Part shown: positions 54,019-62,212 of the stretch, piece by piece
Layout: each line of letters opens with the position of its first letter
How positions within the stretch are numbered: position 1 is the stretch's first letter
DNA from: Deferribacteres bacterium
GTDB taxonomy: Bacteria > Zhuqueibacterota > Zhuqueibacteria > Zhuqueibacterales > Geothermadaptataceae
NCBI GenBank assembly: GCA_020633655.1
Contig: JACKDF010000007.1
Coordinates: forward strand, 186,001-250,000
Length of the DNA: 64,000 nt
Direction of reading: 5' to 3'
Notes under the pieces: model-generated
Database searches by the model: none
Told to the model about the DNA's origin: nothing
Seen by the model: only the letters and a program-made list of their open reading frames with translations
Made by a program: the position numbers and the translations under genes

Positions 54019-55813
54019 AATCTTCCTGTTCACGATGCTGATCGTAACAATACTTTCAGCACAGGAAAGTAATAATCTGCAACGTTTGTATAATCAAGCA
54101 TTGCAATTTGAGCGCATGCGTGTTTATGACCAGGCAAGTGCTCAATTTGAAATATTATTTAATGCCAACCCTCGAAATATTGCGTACTACCAGGGATTAA
54201 AAAGAAATTTACTTCGGTTGGAAAAATATGAACAGTTTCTCCAAAAAGTGAAACAAAGATTATCCGTGCAGAATGATGTTATGGGGAATGCAGATTTGGG
54301 AAGCGCATATTATAAGCTGGGGCAGTCAGAAGATGCGATGTATCAATGGGATTTAACCTTGCAAAAATATTCCGGAAACGCCTCAGCTTACATCCAGGTC
54401 GCGAATTTGATGTTGCAAGAGGGATTAGTAGATCAGGCCGTTAAGACGTATAAATTGGGTAGAAAAAACCTCAAGGACGAATCGTTGTTTGCCGTGGAAT
54501 TGGCAAATATTTTTGCAAGTCGGGATCAAAGGGCCCTCGCAACTCGGGAGTATTTGAACTATTACAGCAAAAATCAGCGCCAAATTCGCTGGGTTGAGGG
54601 ACAAATTCTTTCGTATATAAAATCTGATGACAGTCTTGCGGTTCTTGCAGAAATTCGCAATTTCAACAAATCGTCTGGAGATACTGATGTTTCCATGTTG
54701 TTGCTGCACGCAAATTGTTTAAAAAGCCTGAATCGCTCTGACGAAGCATTGCAGATCATTCAGCAGGTGGAACGGTTGTCCAGGGATGGTATCAAGAACA
54801 ATCGTGAAGGTCAATATTTTTATCAATTTGCGGAGGAAGCATACCGGCAGGGAAAATACGATATTGCTTTAAAGGCATTCACAAGCTTGCAGCAAATGGG
54901 GCCGGAAAATTCTTTTATGGCTGAGGCCATTTTAAAAACAGCATATATTCAAACAAAAATGCATAATTATCAGAAAGCATTGAAAAGCCTTGATGCGTAT
55001 TTACTCCGGTATGATGATCGGTTCGAGGCTGTTTTCTTAAAGGCAAAAATTCTTTCAGACTATTTGCACAAACCAGATGAAGCGATAGCGGTTTTTGACA
55101 AATTGTATAAAACAAGCCGGACACGAGAGCAGAAGCGATTTGCAGCAATTGCCCTCGGTGAAAGTCATTTACAGAAAGGCGAAACGAATCGTGCAGAAAA
55201 ATGGTATATGCAAGCATTGCAAAAAACCGAACCGTACCAAACAGATTTGCAAAACGAGATATACTATAAACTAGCGGAAGTGAATTTCATCAATAAAAAA
55301 TTTGCCCAATCGCATTCCGAGCTCAAAAAAATTAAATCGGGCACTTCAGAAAATGCTGGTTCACAGGATTATTTTAATGATGCCTTGGAGTTTCTGTTTT
55401 TGCTTGAAGATAATTTTTCAGATAGCACGACTACACTGACATTATTTGCTGACTACAAGAAGTATCTTGTACAAAATAAAACCGTGGACGCCGAAAAGGC
55501 TCTTGAGAAAATAATTTCGCATTATCCTGAAGCTTCTCTTGCTCCAATAGCCCTTTTACAACTTGCAAATTTATATGGCATTGAGGGAAATGCAAGCAAA
55601 CGGGAAGAATCATTACGACATTTCATTGCAAATTATCACGATTCGCAGTACATGGATGAAGTGCTTTTTCAACTTGCCGGCTTGCTTGCGGCAGCAGGTA
55701 AAAAAGAGGAAGCTATCGCAAAATTAAATACGATTTTAGTGGATCACCCCTATAGTACATATCTTGAAGAAACACGGGAAAAATTACGAGAATTGTCACC
55801 ATCCATTCAATGA
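53993..55813 (+). CDS. Exported tetratricopeptide-repeat protein
   Basis: A 606-residue protein with a signal peptide (FLFTMLIVTILSAQ) and tandem TPR helices through most of its length. Examples are NNLQRLYNQALQFERMRVYD, DLGSAYYKLGQSEDAMYQWD, NRAEKWYMQALQKTEP and GKKEEAIAKLNTILVDHPYS. The late repeats (PEASLAPIALLQLANLYGIE; DEVLFQLAGLLAAAGKKEEA) resemble BamD/YbgF-type outer-membrane-linked TPRs. It probably acts as a protein-binding scaffold in the periplasm, perhaps for the DUF4175 coiled coil encoded just upstream; that link is inferred. The start overlaps the previous gene by 26 bases; no better start was seen. Confidence 0.82.
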   Translation: MATLRLLNKIFLFTMLIVTILSAQESNNLQRLYNQALQFERMRVYDQASAQFEILFNANPRNIAYYQGLKRNLLRLEKYEQFLQKVKQRLSVQNDVMGNADLGSAYYKLGQSEDAMYQWDLTLQKYSGNASAYIQVANLMLQEGLVDQAVKTYKLGRKNLKDESLFAVELANIFASRDQRALATREYLNYYSKNQRQIRWVEGQILSYIKSDDSLAVLAEIRNFNKSSGDTDVSMLLLHANCLKSLNRSDEALQIIQQVERLSRDGIKNNREGQYFYQFAEEAYRQGKYDIALKAFTSLQQMGPENSFMAEAILKTAYIQTKMHNYQKALKSLDAYLLRYDDRFEAVFLKAKILSDYLHKPDEAIAVFDKLYKTSRTREQKRFAAIALGESHLQKGETNRAEKWYMQALQKTEPYQTDLQNEIYYKLAEVNFINKKFAQSHSELKKIKSGTSENAGSQDYFNDALEFLFLLEDNFSDSTTTLTLFADYKKYLVQNKTVDAEKALEKIISHYPEASLAPIALLQLANLYGIEGNASKREESLRHFIANYHDSQYMDEVLFQLAGLLAAAGKKEEAIAKLNTILVDHPYSTYLEETREKLRELSPSIQ

Positions 55814-55823
55814 TTTTGGAATA

Positions 55824-57089
55824 ATGAAAACGAATCTTTTTGCTCTAATCATACTTTTTTGGGTGAATTCATCTGCTTTGTTTGGTCAGAAAATTCTTAT
55901 TAATATGGATTTAAAGCAAACAGACCACTTGAAAGCCTATGGCGTCGCTTATTGGATTCTTGAACAAGGTGTAAATGTAGAATGGCTGTTAAATTACCGA
56001 GGCGGTTCATTTATGACCGACAATTATCCGGAAATTATGCAGGTTCTGCGCATGCGTGGTGTCAGTTTTGAAGAAGTGAGTGCTGCAAAAGTCACCCAGA
56101 TTTATGCAGAAATTGAAGCGGCAAACATGGATGTTGTCCTACTTGAAAAAGCACCTAAAATAGTCGTTTATACACCACCCAATAAACAAGTCTGGGACGA
56201 TGCTGTTACGATGGCATTGAATTATGCCGAAGTTCCATACGAGAAAGTATGGGATGAAGAAGTTTTGCGTGGCGATCTTGAAAACTATGATTGGTTGCAT
56301 TTGCATCATGAAGATTTTACCGGGCAATATGGAAAATTTTATGCTTCCTATAGCAATGCCGCATGGTACAAAGAACAGGTAGCAATGAATGAAGCAATGG
56401 CGGCAAAACTGGGATTTGCAAAAGTAACTTTGTTGAAGCTGGCTGTTGCTGAGAAAATTAAAAGTTTTGCCCAGGCTGGTGGATTTGTGTTTGCAATGTG
56501 TTCTGCCACCGATTCCTTTGACATTGCCTTGGCTGCTGAGGGCGTTGATATCGCCGCGGCAATTTATGATGGGGATCCTGCTCAGAACAATGCAACGGCA
56601 TCACTTGATTACAGGAAGGCCCTGGCATTTGAAAATTTCAGACTCGTTGAAAATCCACTCATTTATGAATATTCGGATATCGACGTACCGTCAACACACA
56701 ATCCTCGCCCTCGGGATCCCCGCAGTGACTTTTTTGATCTGTTTGTCTTTTCTGCGAAATATGATCCGGTGCCAACCATGCTTACACAAAATCATGTGTC
56801 GGTGATTAAAGGATTTATGGGGCAAACAACAGCCTTTAAAAAAGATCTCATTAAGCGTTCTGTTACGATTATGGCAGAAAAAAATGGTAGTGACGAAGTC
56901 AAATACATTCACGGGAACATCGGCAAGGGAACATTTACGTTTTATGCAGGCCATGATCCTGAGGATTATCAGCATCTTGTCAACGATCCCCCAACCCAAC
57001 TGGCATTACATAAAAATTCGCCGGGTTATCGACTAATTTTAAACAACATACTCTTTCCTGCCGCAAAGAAGAAAAAACGCAAAACGTGA
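55824..57089 (+). CDS. Exported protein of the family often labelled 'asparagine synthetase B'
   Basis: About 421 residues from ATG 55824. A signal peptide (LFALIILFWVNSSALFGQ) precedes the conserved opening KILINMDLKQTDHLKAYGVA, then YWILEQGVNVEWLLNYRGGS. A central GGFVFAMCSATDSFD places a cysteine as in class I glutamine-amidotransferase-like folds, and a second block is PSTHNPRPRDPRSDFF. Relatives in the Bacteroidetes group are often named asparagine synthetase B, but neither the N-terminal Ntn amidotransferase nor the PP-loop synthetase domain is visible, and export argues against that reaction. It is the last gene of the DUF456-DUF4159-DUF4175-TPR run. The tail is lysine-rich (KKKKRKT). 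The true function is unknown. Confidence 0.72.
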   Translation: MKTNLFALIILFWVNSSALFGQKILINMDLKQTDHLKAYGVAYWILEQGVNVEWLLNYRGGSFMTDNYPEIMQVLRMRGVSFEEVSAAKVTQIYAEIEAANMDVVLLEKAPKIVVYTPPNKQVWDDAVTMALNYAEVPYEKVWDEEVLRGDLENYDWLHLHHEDFTGQYGKFYASYSNAAWYKEQVAMNEAMAAKLGFAKVTLLKLAVAEKIKSFAQAGGFVFAMCSATDSFDIALAAEGVDIAAAIYDGDPAQNNATASLDYRKALAFENFRLVENPLIYEYSDIDVPSTHNPRPRDPRSDFFDLFVFSAKYDPVPTMLTQNHVSVIKGFMGQTTAFKKDLIKRSVTIMAEKNGSDEVKYIHGNIGKGTFTFYAGHDPEDYQHLVNDPPTQLALHKNSPGYRLILNNILFPAAKKKKRKT

Positions 57090-57161
57090 TCGAACAATTT
57101 GGGAGAATTTCTGTAAACTTCTTGTTTCAATGCGTTTATGTTGTTGAAAGTTACATTAAAG

Positions 57162-57179
57162 TTCGTTATTTATAACGAA
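57162..57179. promoter_or_regulatory. Inverted repeat upstream of pdxA, possible operator
   Basis: TTCGTTAT TT ATAACGAA: two perfect 8-base arms with a two-base centre, about 40 bases before the pdxA start. It has no T-run, so it is not a terminator. The size suits a dimeric repressor site. A -35-like TTGAAA lies at 57144-57149. The binding protein is unknown. Confidence 0.5.
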
Positions 57180-57219
57180 AATTGAATTACATTTCACAAA
57201 CAAATGATGCGTTAGTGCC

Positions 57220-58206
57220 ATGGCTGTAAAAATTGCTATTACAATCGGTGATATCAATGGAATTGGCCCAGAGATTATCCTGAAATCACTCCCACACCTT
57301 GAAAGTGAAAACGATATCGAGTTTGTGCTAATTGGAGCACAAAAGGCCTTCTCTTTTTGGTCTCAAAAAATATTTCAATCCGATATCAACACTCTGTTAG
57401 AACAGAGCGCGGCAAATGTACGCGTAATAGAGCCTGCTGGATTGGGCCAATTCGATATATCGATTGGAAAACCAACTTTTGCGAGCGGTTTAATAGCCGG
57501 AAAATCGATTATTAAAGCGGTTGAGATGGCACTATCGGGCGAGGTCGATGCAATTGTTACCGCTCCAATATCCAAATTTGCTTTACAGCAGGCAGGTTTT
57601 AATTATCCCGGGCATACAGAATTTTTAGCTGAATTAAGTGGGGATAGACCACCGGTCATGTTGATGGTAACGGGTAATATCCGAATTGCTGTAGCAACTA
57701 CACATGTTCCGCTTAAAGACGTTGCCCAATTAATTCACCAGGAGCTATTGATCGAAAAAGTGGAAGTTTTGCAAAGAGAATTGATTAATCGTTTTGGTAT
57801 TAAAAATCCAAGTATTCTGATCACCGCTCTGAATCCACATGCAGGTGAAAATGGTAAAATTGGGCATGAAGAAATACAGACAATAGAAAAAGCGATCGAT
57901 GTTCTTCGGATAAAAGGAATAAAAGTCGCAGGCCCATATGCAGCCGATGCAACATTTGCACGAATGAATAAAGAAAACGTGCATGATGCTTATCTTGCTA
58001 TGTACCATGATCAAGGACTCATTCCCTTTAAAATATTCTCCCGGGGAAAGGGCATTAATTATACGTGCGGTTTACCTTTTGTCCGAACATCTCCGGATCA
58101 CGGTACAGCATTCGATATTGCAGGGAAAAGTGAAGCTGACCAGTCAAGTATGATGGAGGCAATACGCATTGCCATCTCACATGGAAAATACTGTAAAAGA
58201 AGTTGA
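57220..58206 (+). CDS. pdxA: 4-hydroxythreonine-4-phosphate dehydrogenase PdxA
   Basis: A 328-residue NAD-dependent dehydrogenase of vitamin B6 synthesis, which oxidises 4-phosphohydroxythreonine before ring closure by PdxJ. Landmarks are ITIGDINGIGPEIILKSL at the N-terminus, TAPISKFALQQAGFNYPGHT with a metal-binding histidine (near 133), ALNPHAGENGKIGHEE, and the late YHDQGLIPFK and RTSPDHGTAFDIAGK. All metal-binding histidine and aspartate positions expected for the family appear to be present. No pdxJ is in the window, and the neighbours are unrelated. A palindrome lies about 40 bases upstream. Confidence 0.94.
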   Translation: MAVKIAITIGDINGIGPEIILKSLPHLESENDIEFVLIGAQKAFSFWSQKIFQSDINTLLEQSAANVRVIEPAGLGQFDISIGKPTFASGLIAGKSIIKAVEMALSGEVDAIVTAPISKFALQQAGFNYPGHTEFLAELSGDRPPVMLMVTGNIRIAVATTHVPLKDVAQLIHQELLIEKVEVLQRELINRFGIKNPSILITALNPHAGENGKIGHEEIQTIEKAIDVLRIKGIKVAGPYAADATFARMNKENVHDAYLAMYHDQGLIPFKIFSRGKGINYTCGLPFVRTSPDHGTAFDIAGKSEADQSSMMEAIRIAISHGKYCKRS

Positions 58207-58945
58207 TAACTACGCGATAGTCGCCTCATTTTATGATTATTTGATGCGACACGTCAACTATAGACGCTGGTATCGATTTGTTGCCGATGTTTTGAAGCGA
58301 AATCATGTCCCGGATACGACACTTCTCGAGTTTGCATGCGGCACGGGGAATATGCTCTTGTATTTTGCCAAAGCCGGGTGGAGTGTCGTCGGTGTAGATA
58401 AATCGCAGGCAATGTTAGATGTTGCACGGTGGAAGCTCTCCGAATATCAGAGTAGCGCACAGCTTTACAATGGGGATATGCGGGAAGAGCGAATTTATGG
58501 TGAATTTGCTGCGGTGATCTGTCTTTATGATAGCATAAATTATTGTCTGGACGAACAAGAATTGCAGCGTACAGTGTTAAACATGCTTAACAATCTGATT
58601 TCAGGCGGAGTGCTAATATTCGATATTTGCACGGTGAATAATTGCAGTAATAATTTTCGTAATTATACTGAAAAAGAATTTTTTGGCAATAAGGATTATA
58701 CACGCAAAGCATTTTTTGATGTCACGACAAATCAACAAGTCAATGAATTTTGGATTACGTCAATTCCTCAAAATGAAATTGTTTTTCATGAAATGCATGT
58801 ACAGCAAATCTACAGAATAGACAGGGTTAAGGAGATGATTGAAGAAATCGGATCCTGCAGGATTGATGGAATTTTTGAAAATTATACACGTCGTCCGGGA
58901 TTGGAAAAGTCGGATCGCGTGCATTTTGTTATTACCAAATTATGA
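58181..58945 (+). CDS. Class I SAM-dependent methyltransferase
   Basis: About 254 residues from ATG 58181, overlapping pdxA by 26 bases. Motif I is LLEFACGTGNMLLYFAKAGW, the acidic end of strand 2 is VVGVDKSQAML, and motif II is AAVICLYDSINYCLDEQEL. The remainder, with NNLISGGVLIFDICT, is that of a Methyltransf_11/25-type enzyme; the second half has a beta region typical of small-molecule methyltransferases. The substrate is unknown. The stop overlaps the ftsE start as ATGA, so the gene is translationally coupled to ftsE-ftsX, which is unusual company. Confidence 0.88.
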   Translation: MENTVKEVDNYAIVASFYDYLMRHVNYRRWYRFVADVLKRNHVPDTTLLEFACGTGNMLLYFAKAGWSVVGVDKSQAMLDVARWKLSEYQSSAQLYNGDMREERIYGEFAAVICLYDSINYCLDEQELQRTVLNMLNNLISGGVLIFDICTVNNCSNNFRNYTEKEFFGNKDYTRKAFFDVTTNQQVNEFWITSIPQNEIVFHEMHVQQIYRIDRVKEMIEEIGSCRIDGIFENYTRRPGLEKSDRVHFVITKL

Positions 58946-59598
58946 AAAATATCAGGTTCAACAATGTGACTGCCAAATATAGTAATGGCGAAGGTATCGA
59001 AATTGCCAATTTCGACATCAAGCAGGGCGAGTTTGTGTTTTTATCCGGCCCAAGCGGAGCGGGCAAAACAACAATTTTGAAGCTTATTTTGATGACACTT
59101 TTTCCAAATCGAGGATCAGTGGAAGTTGGTAATTTCAATTCGCAGACAATTCATACAAAAGAGATTCCTTTACTAAGACGACAATTGGGCTGCGTTTTCC
59201 AGGATTTTCGACTGCTGGACGACCGCAATGTTTATGAAAATATTGCTTTTGTTTTACGGATTACAGGCCATAGAGAGAAATATATCAAGCGCCGAACTTT
59301 TAAAATGTTGGCAGAGGTAGGTCTGAGCCATAAACGAAATCAGATGCCGTCACAGCTTTCAGGTGGTGAACAGCAACGCATTGCAATAGCGCGAGCAATG
59401 GCAAATGATCCATTTATTGTTCTCGCAGATGAACCAACCGGAAACCTTGATCCCGAAACATCTTCTGGAATTTTGGACCTATTCAAAGTCATAAATGAGC
59501 GGGGCACCGCTGTGCTAATGGCTACACATAACAGAAATTTAATCGATACATTTTCTTACCGTACGCTTCAATTGCAACACGGGAGAATTATTGGGTGA
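58942..59598 (+). CDS. ftsE: Cell division ATP-binding protein FtsE
   Basis: A 218-residue ABC ATPase. It opens IRFNNVTAKYSNGEGIEIAN, with Walker A GPSGAGKTT (about 36-44), signature LSGGEQQRIAIARAM (about 138), Walker B IVLADEPTGNLDP and H-loop MATHNRNL. With FtsX it forms the divisome complex that couples ATP hydrolysis to activation of peptidoglycan hydrolases through periplasmic partners. The start overlaps the methyltransferase stop (ATGA) and the stop overlaps the FtsX GTG (GTGA). The length is normal. Confidence 0.95.
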   Translation: MKNIRFNNVTAKYSNGEGIEIANFDIKQGEFVFLSGPSGAGKTTILKLILMTLFPNRGSVEVGNFNSQTIHTKEIPLLRRQLGCVFQDFRLLDDRNVYENIAFVLRITGHREKYIKRRTFKMLAEVGLSHKRNQMPSQLSGGEQQRIAIARAMANDPFIVLADEPTGNLDPETSSGILDLFKVINERGTAVLMATHNRNLIDTFSYRTLQLQHGRIIG

Positions 59599-60443
59599 AT
59601 ATTCTTTTTTTCATAATTTCAGAAGGATTAAAAGGGCTCTTTCGATCTAAATTTTCAACGTTTTTAACAATTGCAAGCCTGCTTTTAACACTTACTTTGC
59701 TGAATATTTATTTTTTAATCAGTCAAAATATTTTGCAAAAAGTAGGAGAATTGCGGGGCCGAATTACTATTGAAGCATTCCTTGAGGATGGACTTTCGGA
59801 GAATGAGATAACAAAGCTACAGCAAAAAATTTTACAGATTGCAAAAGTTGATACGGCTGTATTTTTTAGCAAAGATGCCGCTTTAAAAAAATTTCAGGAG
59901 TTATTCACCGATGATTACAGTCAAATGATCGAAGAAAATCCCCTACCGGCAAGTTTCCAGATAAGAATTAGGCTGGATGGAGGAGAACAAAATACAGCCC
60001 AATTAATTTCAAAAATAGAGAAATTGGAAGGAATCGATGAAGTCATCTTCCACCGTAAATTGCTTACAGCAATGAATTACTATTCTTCATCTTTGCGTCA
60101 AAAATTAATTTTCATCGGTGTTGGATTGTTGTTCATTAGCTTTGGAATGTTATGGATAAATATAAAAATTACGCTAAATGCAAAAGCACGACTTATTGAG
60201 ACTATGGAATTGGTAGGGGCAAAACGTTCTCTAATTCGAGGCCCTTTTTATGTGCAGTCTATTTTTGAAGGAATGGTTGCAGGAGTCGGATCGCTTTTTC
60301 TGTGTTATTTGCTGGTGTATATTTTTGACCTAAAATCGATATTACCGTATTATGAATTATTTTTCTACCCCATTTATGCTGTTTTAATCAGCATAATATT
60401 ATCCTTTTTTACCTGCTTTTTAGCCATCCGTAGGCGGATTTAG
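59595..60443 (+). CDS. ftsX: Cell division protein FtsX
   Basis: A 282-residue inner-membrane permease-like protein. TM1 (KFSTFLTIASLLLTLTLLNI) is followed by a periplasmic domain (about 45-155) with TIEAFLEDGLSENEITKLQQ, then three further segments (LIFIGVGLLFISFGMLW; GMVAGVGSLFLCYLLVYIF; YAVLISIILSFFTCFLA). The LIETMELVGAKRSLIRGPF loop is the FtsX signature that contacts FtsE. Translation starts at GTG 59595, overlapping the ftsE stop by four bases. No hydrolase or EnvC/PcsB-like gene is nearby. Confidence 0.93.
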   Translation: MNILFFIISEGLKGLFRSKFSTFLTIASLLLTLTLLNIYFLISQNILQKVGELRGRITIEAFLEDGLSENEITKLQQKILQIAKVDTAVFFSKDAALKKFQELFTDDYSQMIEENPLPASFQIRIRLDGGEQNTAQLISKIEKLEGIDEVIFHRKLLTAMNYYSSSLRQKLIFIGVGLLFISFGMLWINIKITLNAKARLIETMELVGAKRSLIRGPFYVQSIFEGMVAGVGSLFLCYLLVYIFDLKSILPYYELFFYPIYAVLISIILSFFTCFLAIRRRI

Positions 60444-60457
60444 GCAGGAGTTTTTGC

Positions 60458-60486
60458 TTGACAAGCCATCGTAAAATGATTATCTT
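60458..60486 (+). promoter_or_regulatory. Candidate hrcA promoter (sigma-70-like)
   Basis: TTGACA (60458-60463), 17-base spacer, TATCTT (60481-60486), in the 99-base gap before hrcA, giving a leader of about 50 bases. No CIRCE repeat (TTAGCACTC-N9-GAGTGCTAA) is present around it. Confidence 0.65.
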
Positions 60487-60542
60487 CCTCGAATCTTCAT
60501 TTGTGTCCTTTATATGTTAATATGAGAAATAGTTGTTGATAA

Positions 60543-61598
60543 ATGGAAGTTTCTGAGCTAACAAAACGAGAACAATTTGTACTTACATCAATTATTGAGA
60601 AGTTTGTTGTAAGCGCAACTCCCGTTGGTTCCAAGTTTATAGAATCAGGCTGCAATGGAGCGATAAGTTCCGCGACTATCCGCAATGTCATGTCCGACCT
60701 GGAAGAACGTGGATTTGTAAAACAACCACATACTTCTGCTGGTCGGATGCCCACAGATAAAGGTTACAGATTTTATGTAGACTCCTTGATGGCTGTTCAG
60801 CCGCTTTCACTGCAAGAAAAAAATACGATCTATAACACAATACTGACGGTCTCAAGAGACGTTGGTGATGTACTAGAGGCAGCGACCCAGACTCTTGCTC
60901 GCATTTCCAGTCAACTTGGCCTTATCCTCGCGCCACGATTTTATGATGGAATTTTTGAAAAAATAGAATTAATTCCGATCACATATAAAAAAATTCTGGT
61001 AGTTCTTAGTATTGAGACTGGATTTGTTAAGACAATAACGCTTGAGATCGATAAAGAAATTTCCCGCAAACGCCTTGAAGATACTGCACGAATCATTAAT
61101 GAAAGATTGAGTGGCTTATCATTAAAAGAAATTAAAAAGACGATCGATAAACGCCTGGATGGCATCCTGGGGCGCGAAAACAATTTTATTGATTTCGTCA
61201 TCAATTCATCGAGCAAAATTTTTTCTGAATTATCTCCGTTTGATTTGCACCTGGGCGGAACAGCTAACATAATGAGTTTACCAGAATTTTCTGATCAACA
61301 AAGTGTTGTGAGAATTATGGAACTCATCGATGATAAAGAAATATTGATTCATCTGATAAACGATGAGAATAATGTTGATCTTATACCTGAAAATAATATT
61401 CGAATTACAATTGGCGAAGAAAACAAAAAGGATCTTGTTTCCCATTGTTCATTAATAACGACAACGTATGAAATAGGAAATATTTCGGGAACGATTGGCA
61501 TCATCGGACCAACGCGTATGCATTACTCCAGACTGGTTGCACTTGTTGATTACATGGCTAAAGTTTTGACTGATGTTTTTACTATGAATAAAGAATAA
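60543..61598 (+). CDS. hrcA: Heat-shock transcription repressor HrcA
   Basis: A 351-residue protein. It has an N-terminal winged helix (LTKREQFVLTSIIEKFVVSA; PVGSKFIESGCNGAISSATI; SAGRMPTDKGYRFYVDSLM), a central dimerisation insert and a C-terminal GAF-like domain (STYEIGNISGTIGIIGPTRM; YSRLVALVDYMAKVL). HrcA represses chaperone genes by binding CIRCE elements and needs GroEL for activity. It heads hrcA-grpE-dnaJ; dnaK is not in the window. Only a weak ribosome site precedes ATG 60543. There is no CIRCE upstream of the operon itself. Confidence 0.94.
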   Translation: MEVSELTKREQFVLTSIIEKFVVSATPVGSKFIESGCNGAISSATIRNVMSDLEERGFVKQPHTSAGRMPTDKGYRFYVDSLMAVQPLSLQEKNTIYNTILTVSRDVGDVLEAATQTLARISSQLGLILAPRFYDGIFEKIELIPITYKKILVVLSIETGFVKTITLEIDKEISRKRLEDTARIINERLSGLSLKEIKKTIDKRLDGILGRENNFIDFVINSSSKIFSELSPFDLHLGGTANIMSLPEFSDQQSVVRIMELIDDKEILIHLINDENNVDLIPENNIRITIGEENKKDLVSHCSLITTTYEIGNISGTIGIIGPTRMHYSRLVALVDYMAKVLTDVFTMNKE

Positions 61599-61621
61599 TA
61601 AATTCGTTTTTTGAGGATAAA

Positions 61622-62191
61622 ATGAAAGAGAGCTCTAATAAAAAAGAGAAAAAAGAAAAAGATACAAAAACAACATCAGAAAAGGTAAAAAAGACTTCTC
61701 AGACTAAAGTTGAAAATAACGAACCTAAAAAAATAGAATTCGAACTGGAAATAGCCTCTTTACAAAGTGAGTTAGAAAAATTAAATGATTTAAATTTACG
61801 CAGAGCGGCAGAATTTGAAAATTTCAAGAAACGTCGCGAGCGTGAAATGGAAGATTTTTGGAAAACAGCGAATGCGGCTCTCATCAAAAAACTTCTACCA
61901 GTAAAAGATGATTTTGAACGTTCGATTGCAGCTGGAAAAAATGAACATGATTGCACGTCGCTTTTAACAGGTATAGAATTAGTTTATAAATCCTTGCAAA
62001 ATATTTTGAAAGATGAAGGCGTGGAAGAAATAGATGCCTTGAATCAACCGTTTGATCCCGAGATTCACGAAGCGTTGATGCAGATTGAAAAGGAAGGTGC
62101 AGAATCCAATATTGTCCTGGATCAGCATCAGAAGGGATATAAACTCGGGGACGTTTTATTGCGTCCTGCACAGGTTGTGGTAAGTAAATAA
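61622..62191 (+). CDS. grpE: GrpE nucleotide exchange factor
   Basis: A 189-residue protein. A very lysine-rich, disordered N-terminus is followed by the long coiled coil (IASLQSELEKLNDLNLRRAA, then EFENFKKRREREMEDF) and the C-terminal beta wing (GVEEIDALNQPFDPEIHEAL, then KGYKLGDVLLRPAQVVVSK), which is the PROSITE-type GrpE ending. It exchanges ADP on DnaK. A good ribosome site (GAGGAT) precedes ATG 61622. It lies between hrcA and dnaJ. Confidence 0.96.
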   Translation: MKESSNKKEKKEKDTKTTSEKVKKTSQTKVENNEPKKIEFELEIASLQSELEKLNDLNLRRAAEFENFKKRREREMEDFWKTANAALIKKLLPVKDDFERSIAAGKNEHDCTSLLTGIELVYKSLQNILKDEGVEEIDALNQPFDPEIHEALMQIEKEGAESNIVLDQHQKGYKLGDVLLRPAQVVVSK

Positions 62192-62212
62192 TCCGTAAGA
62201 GATTTTATATAA

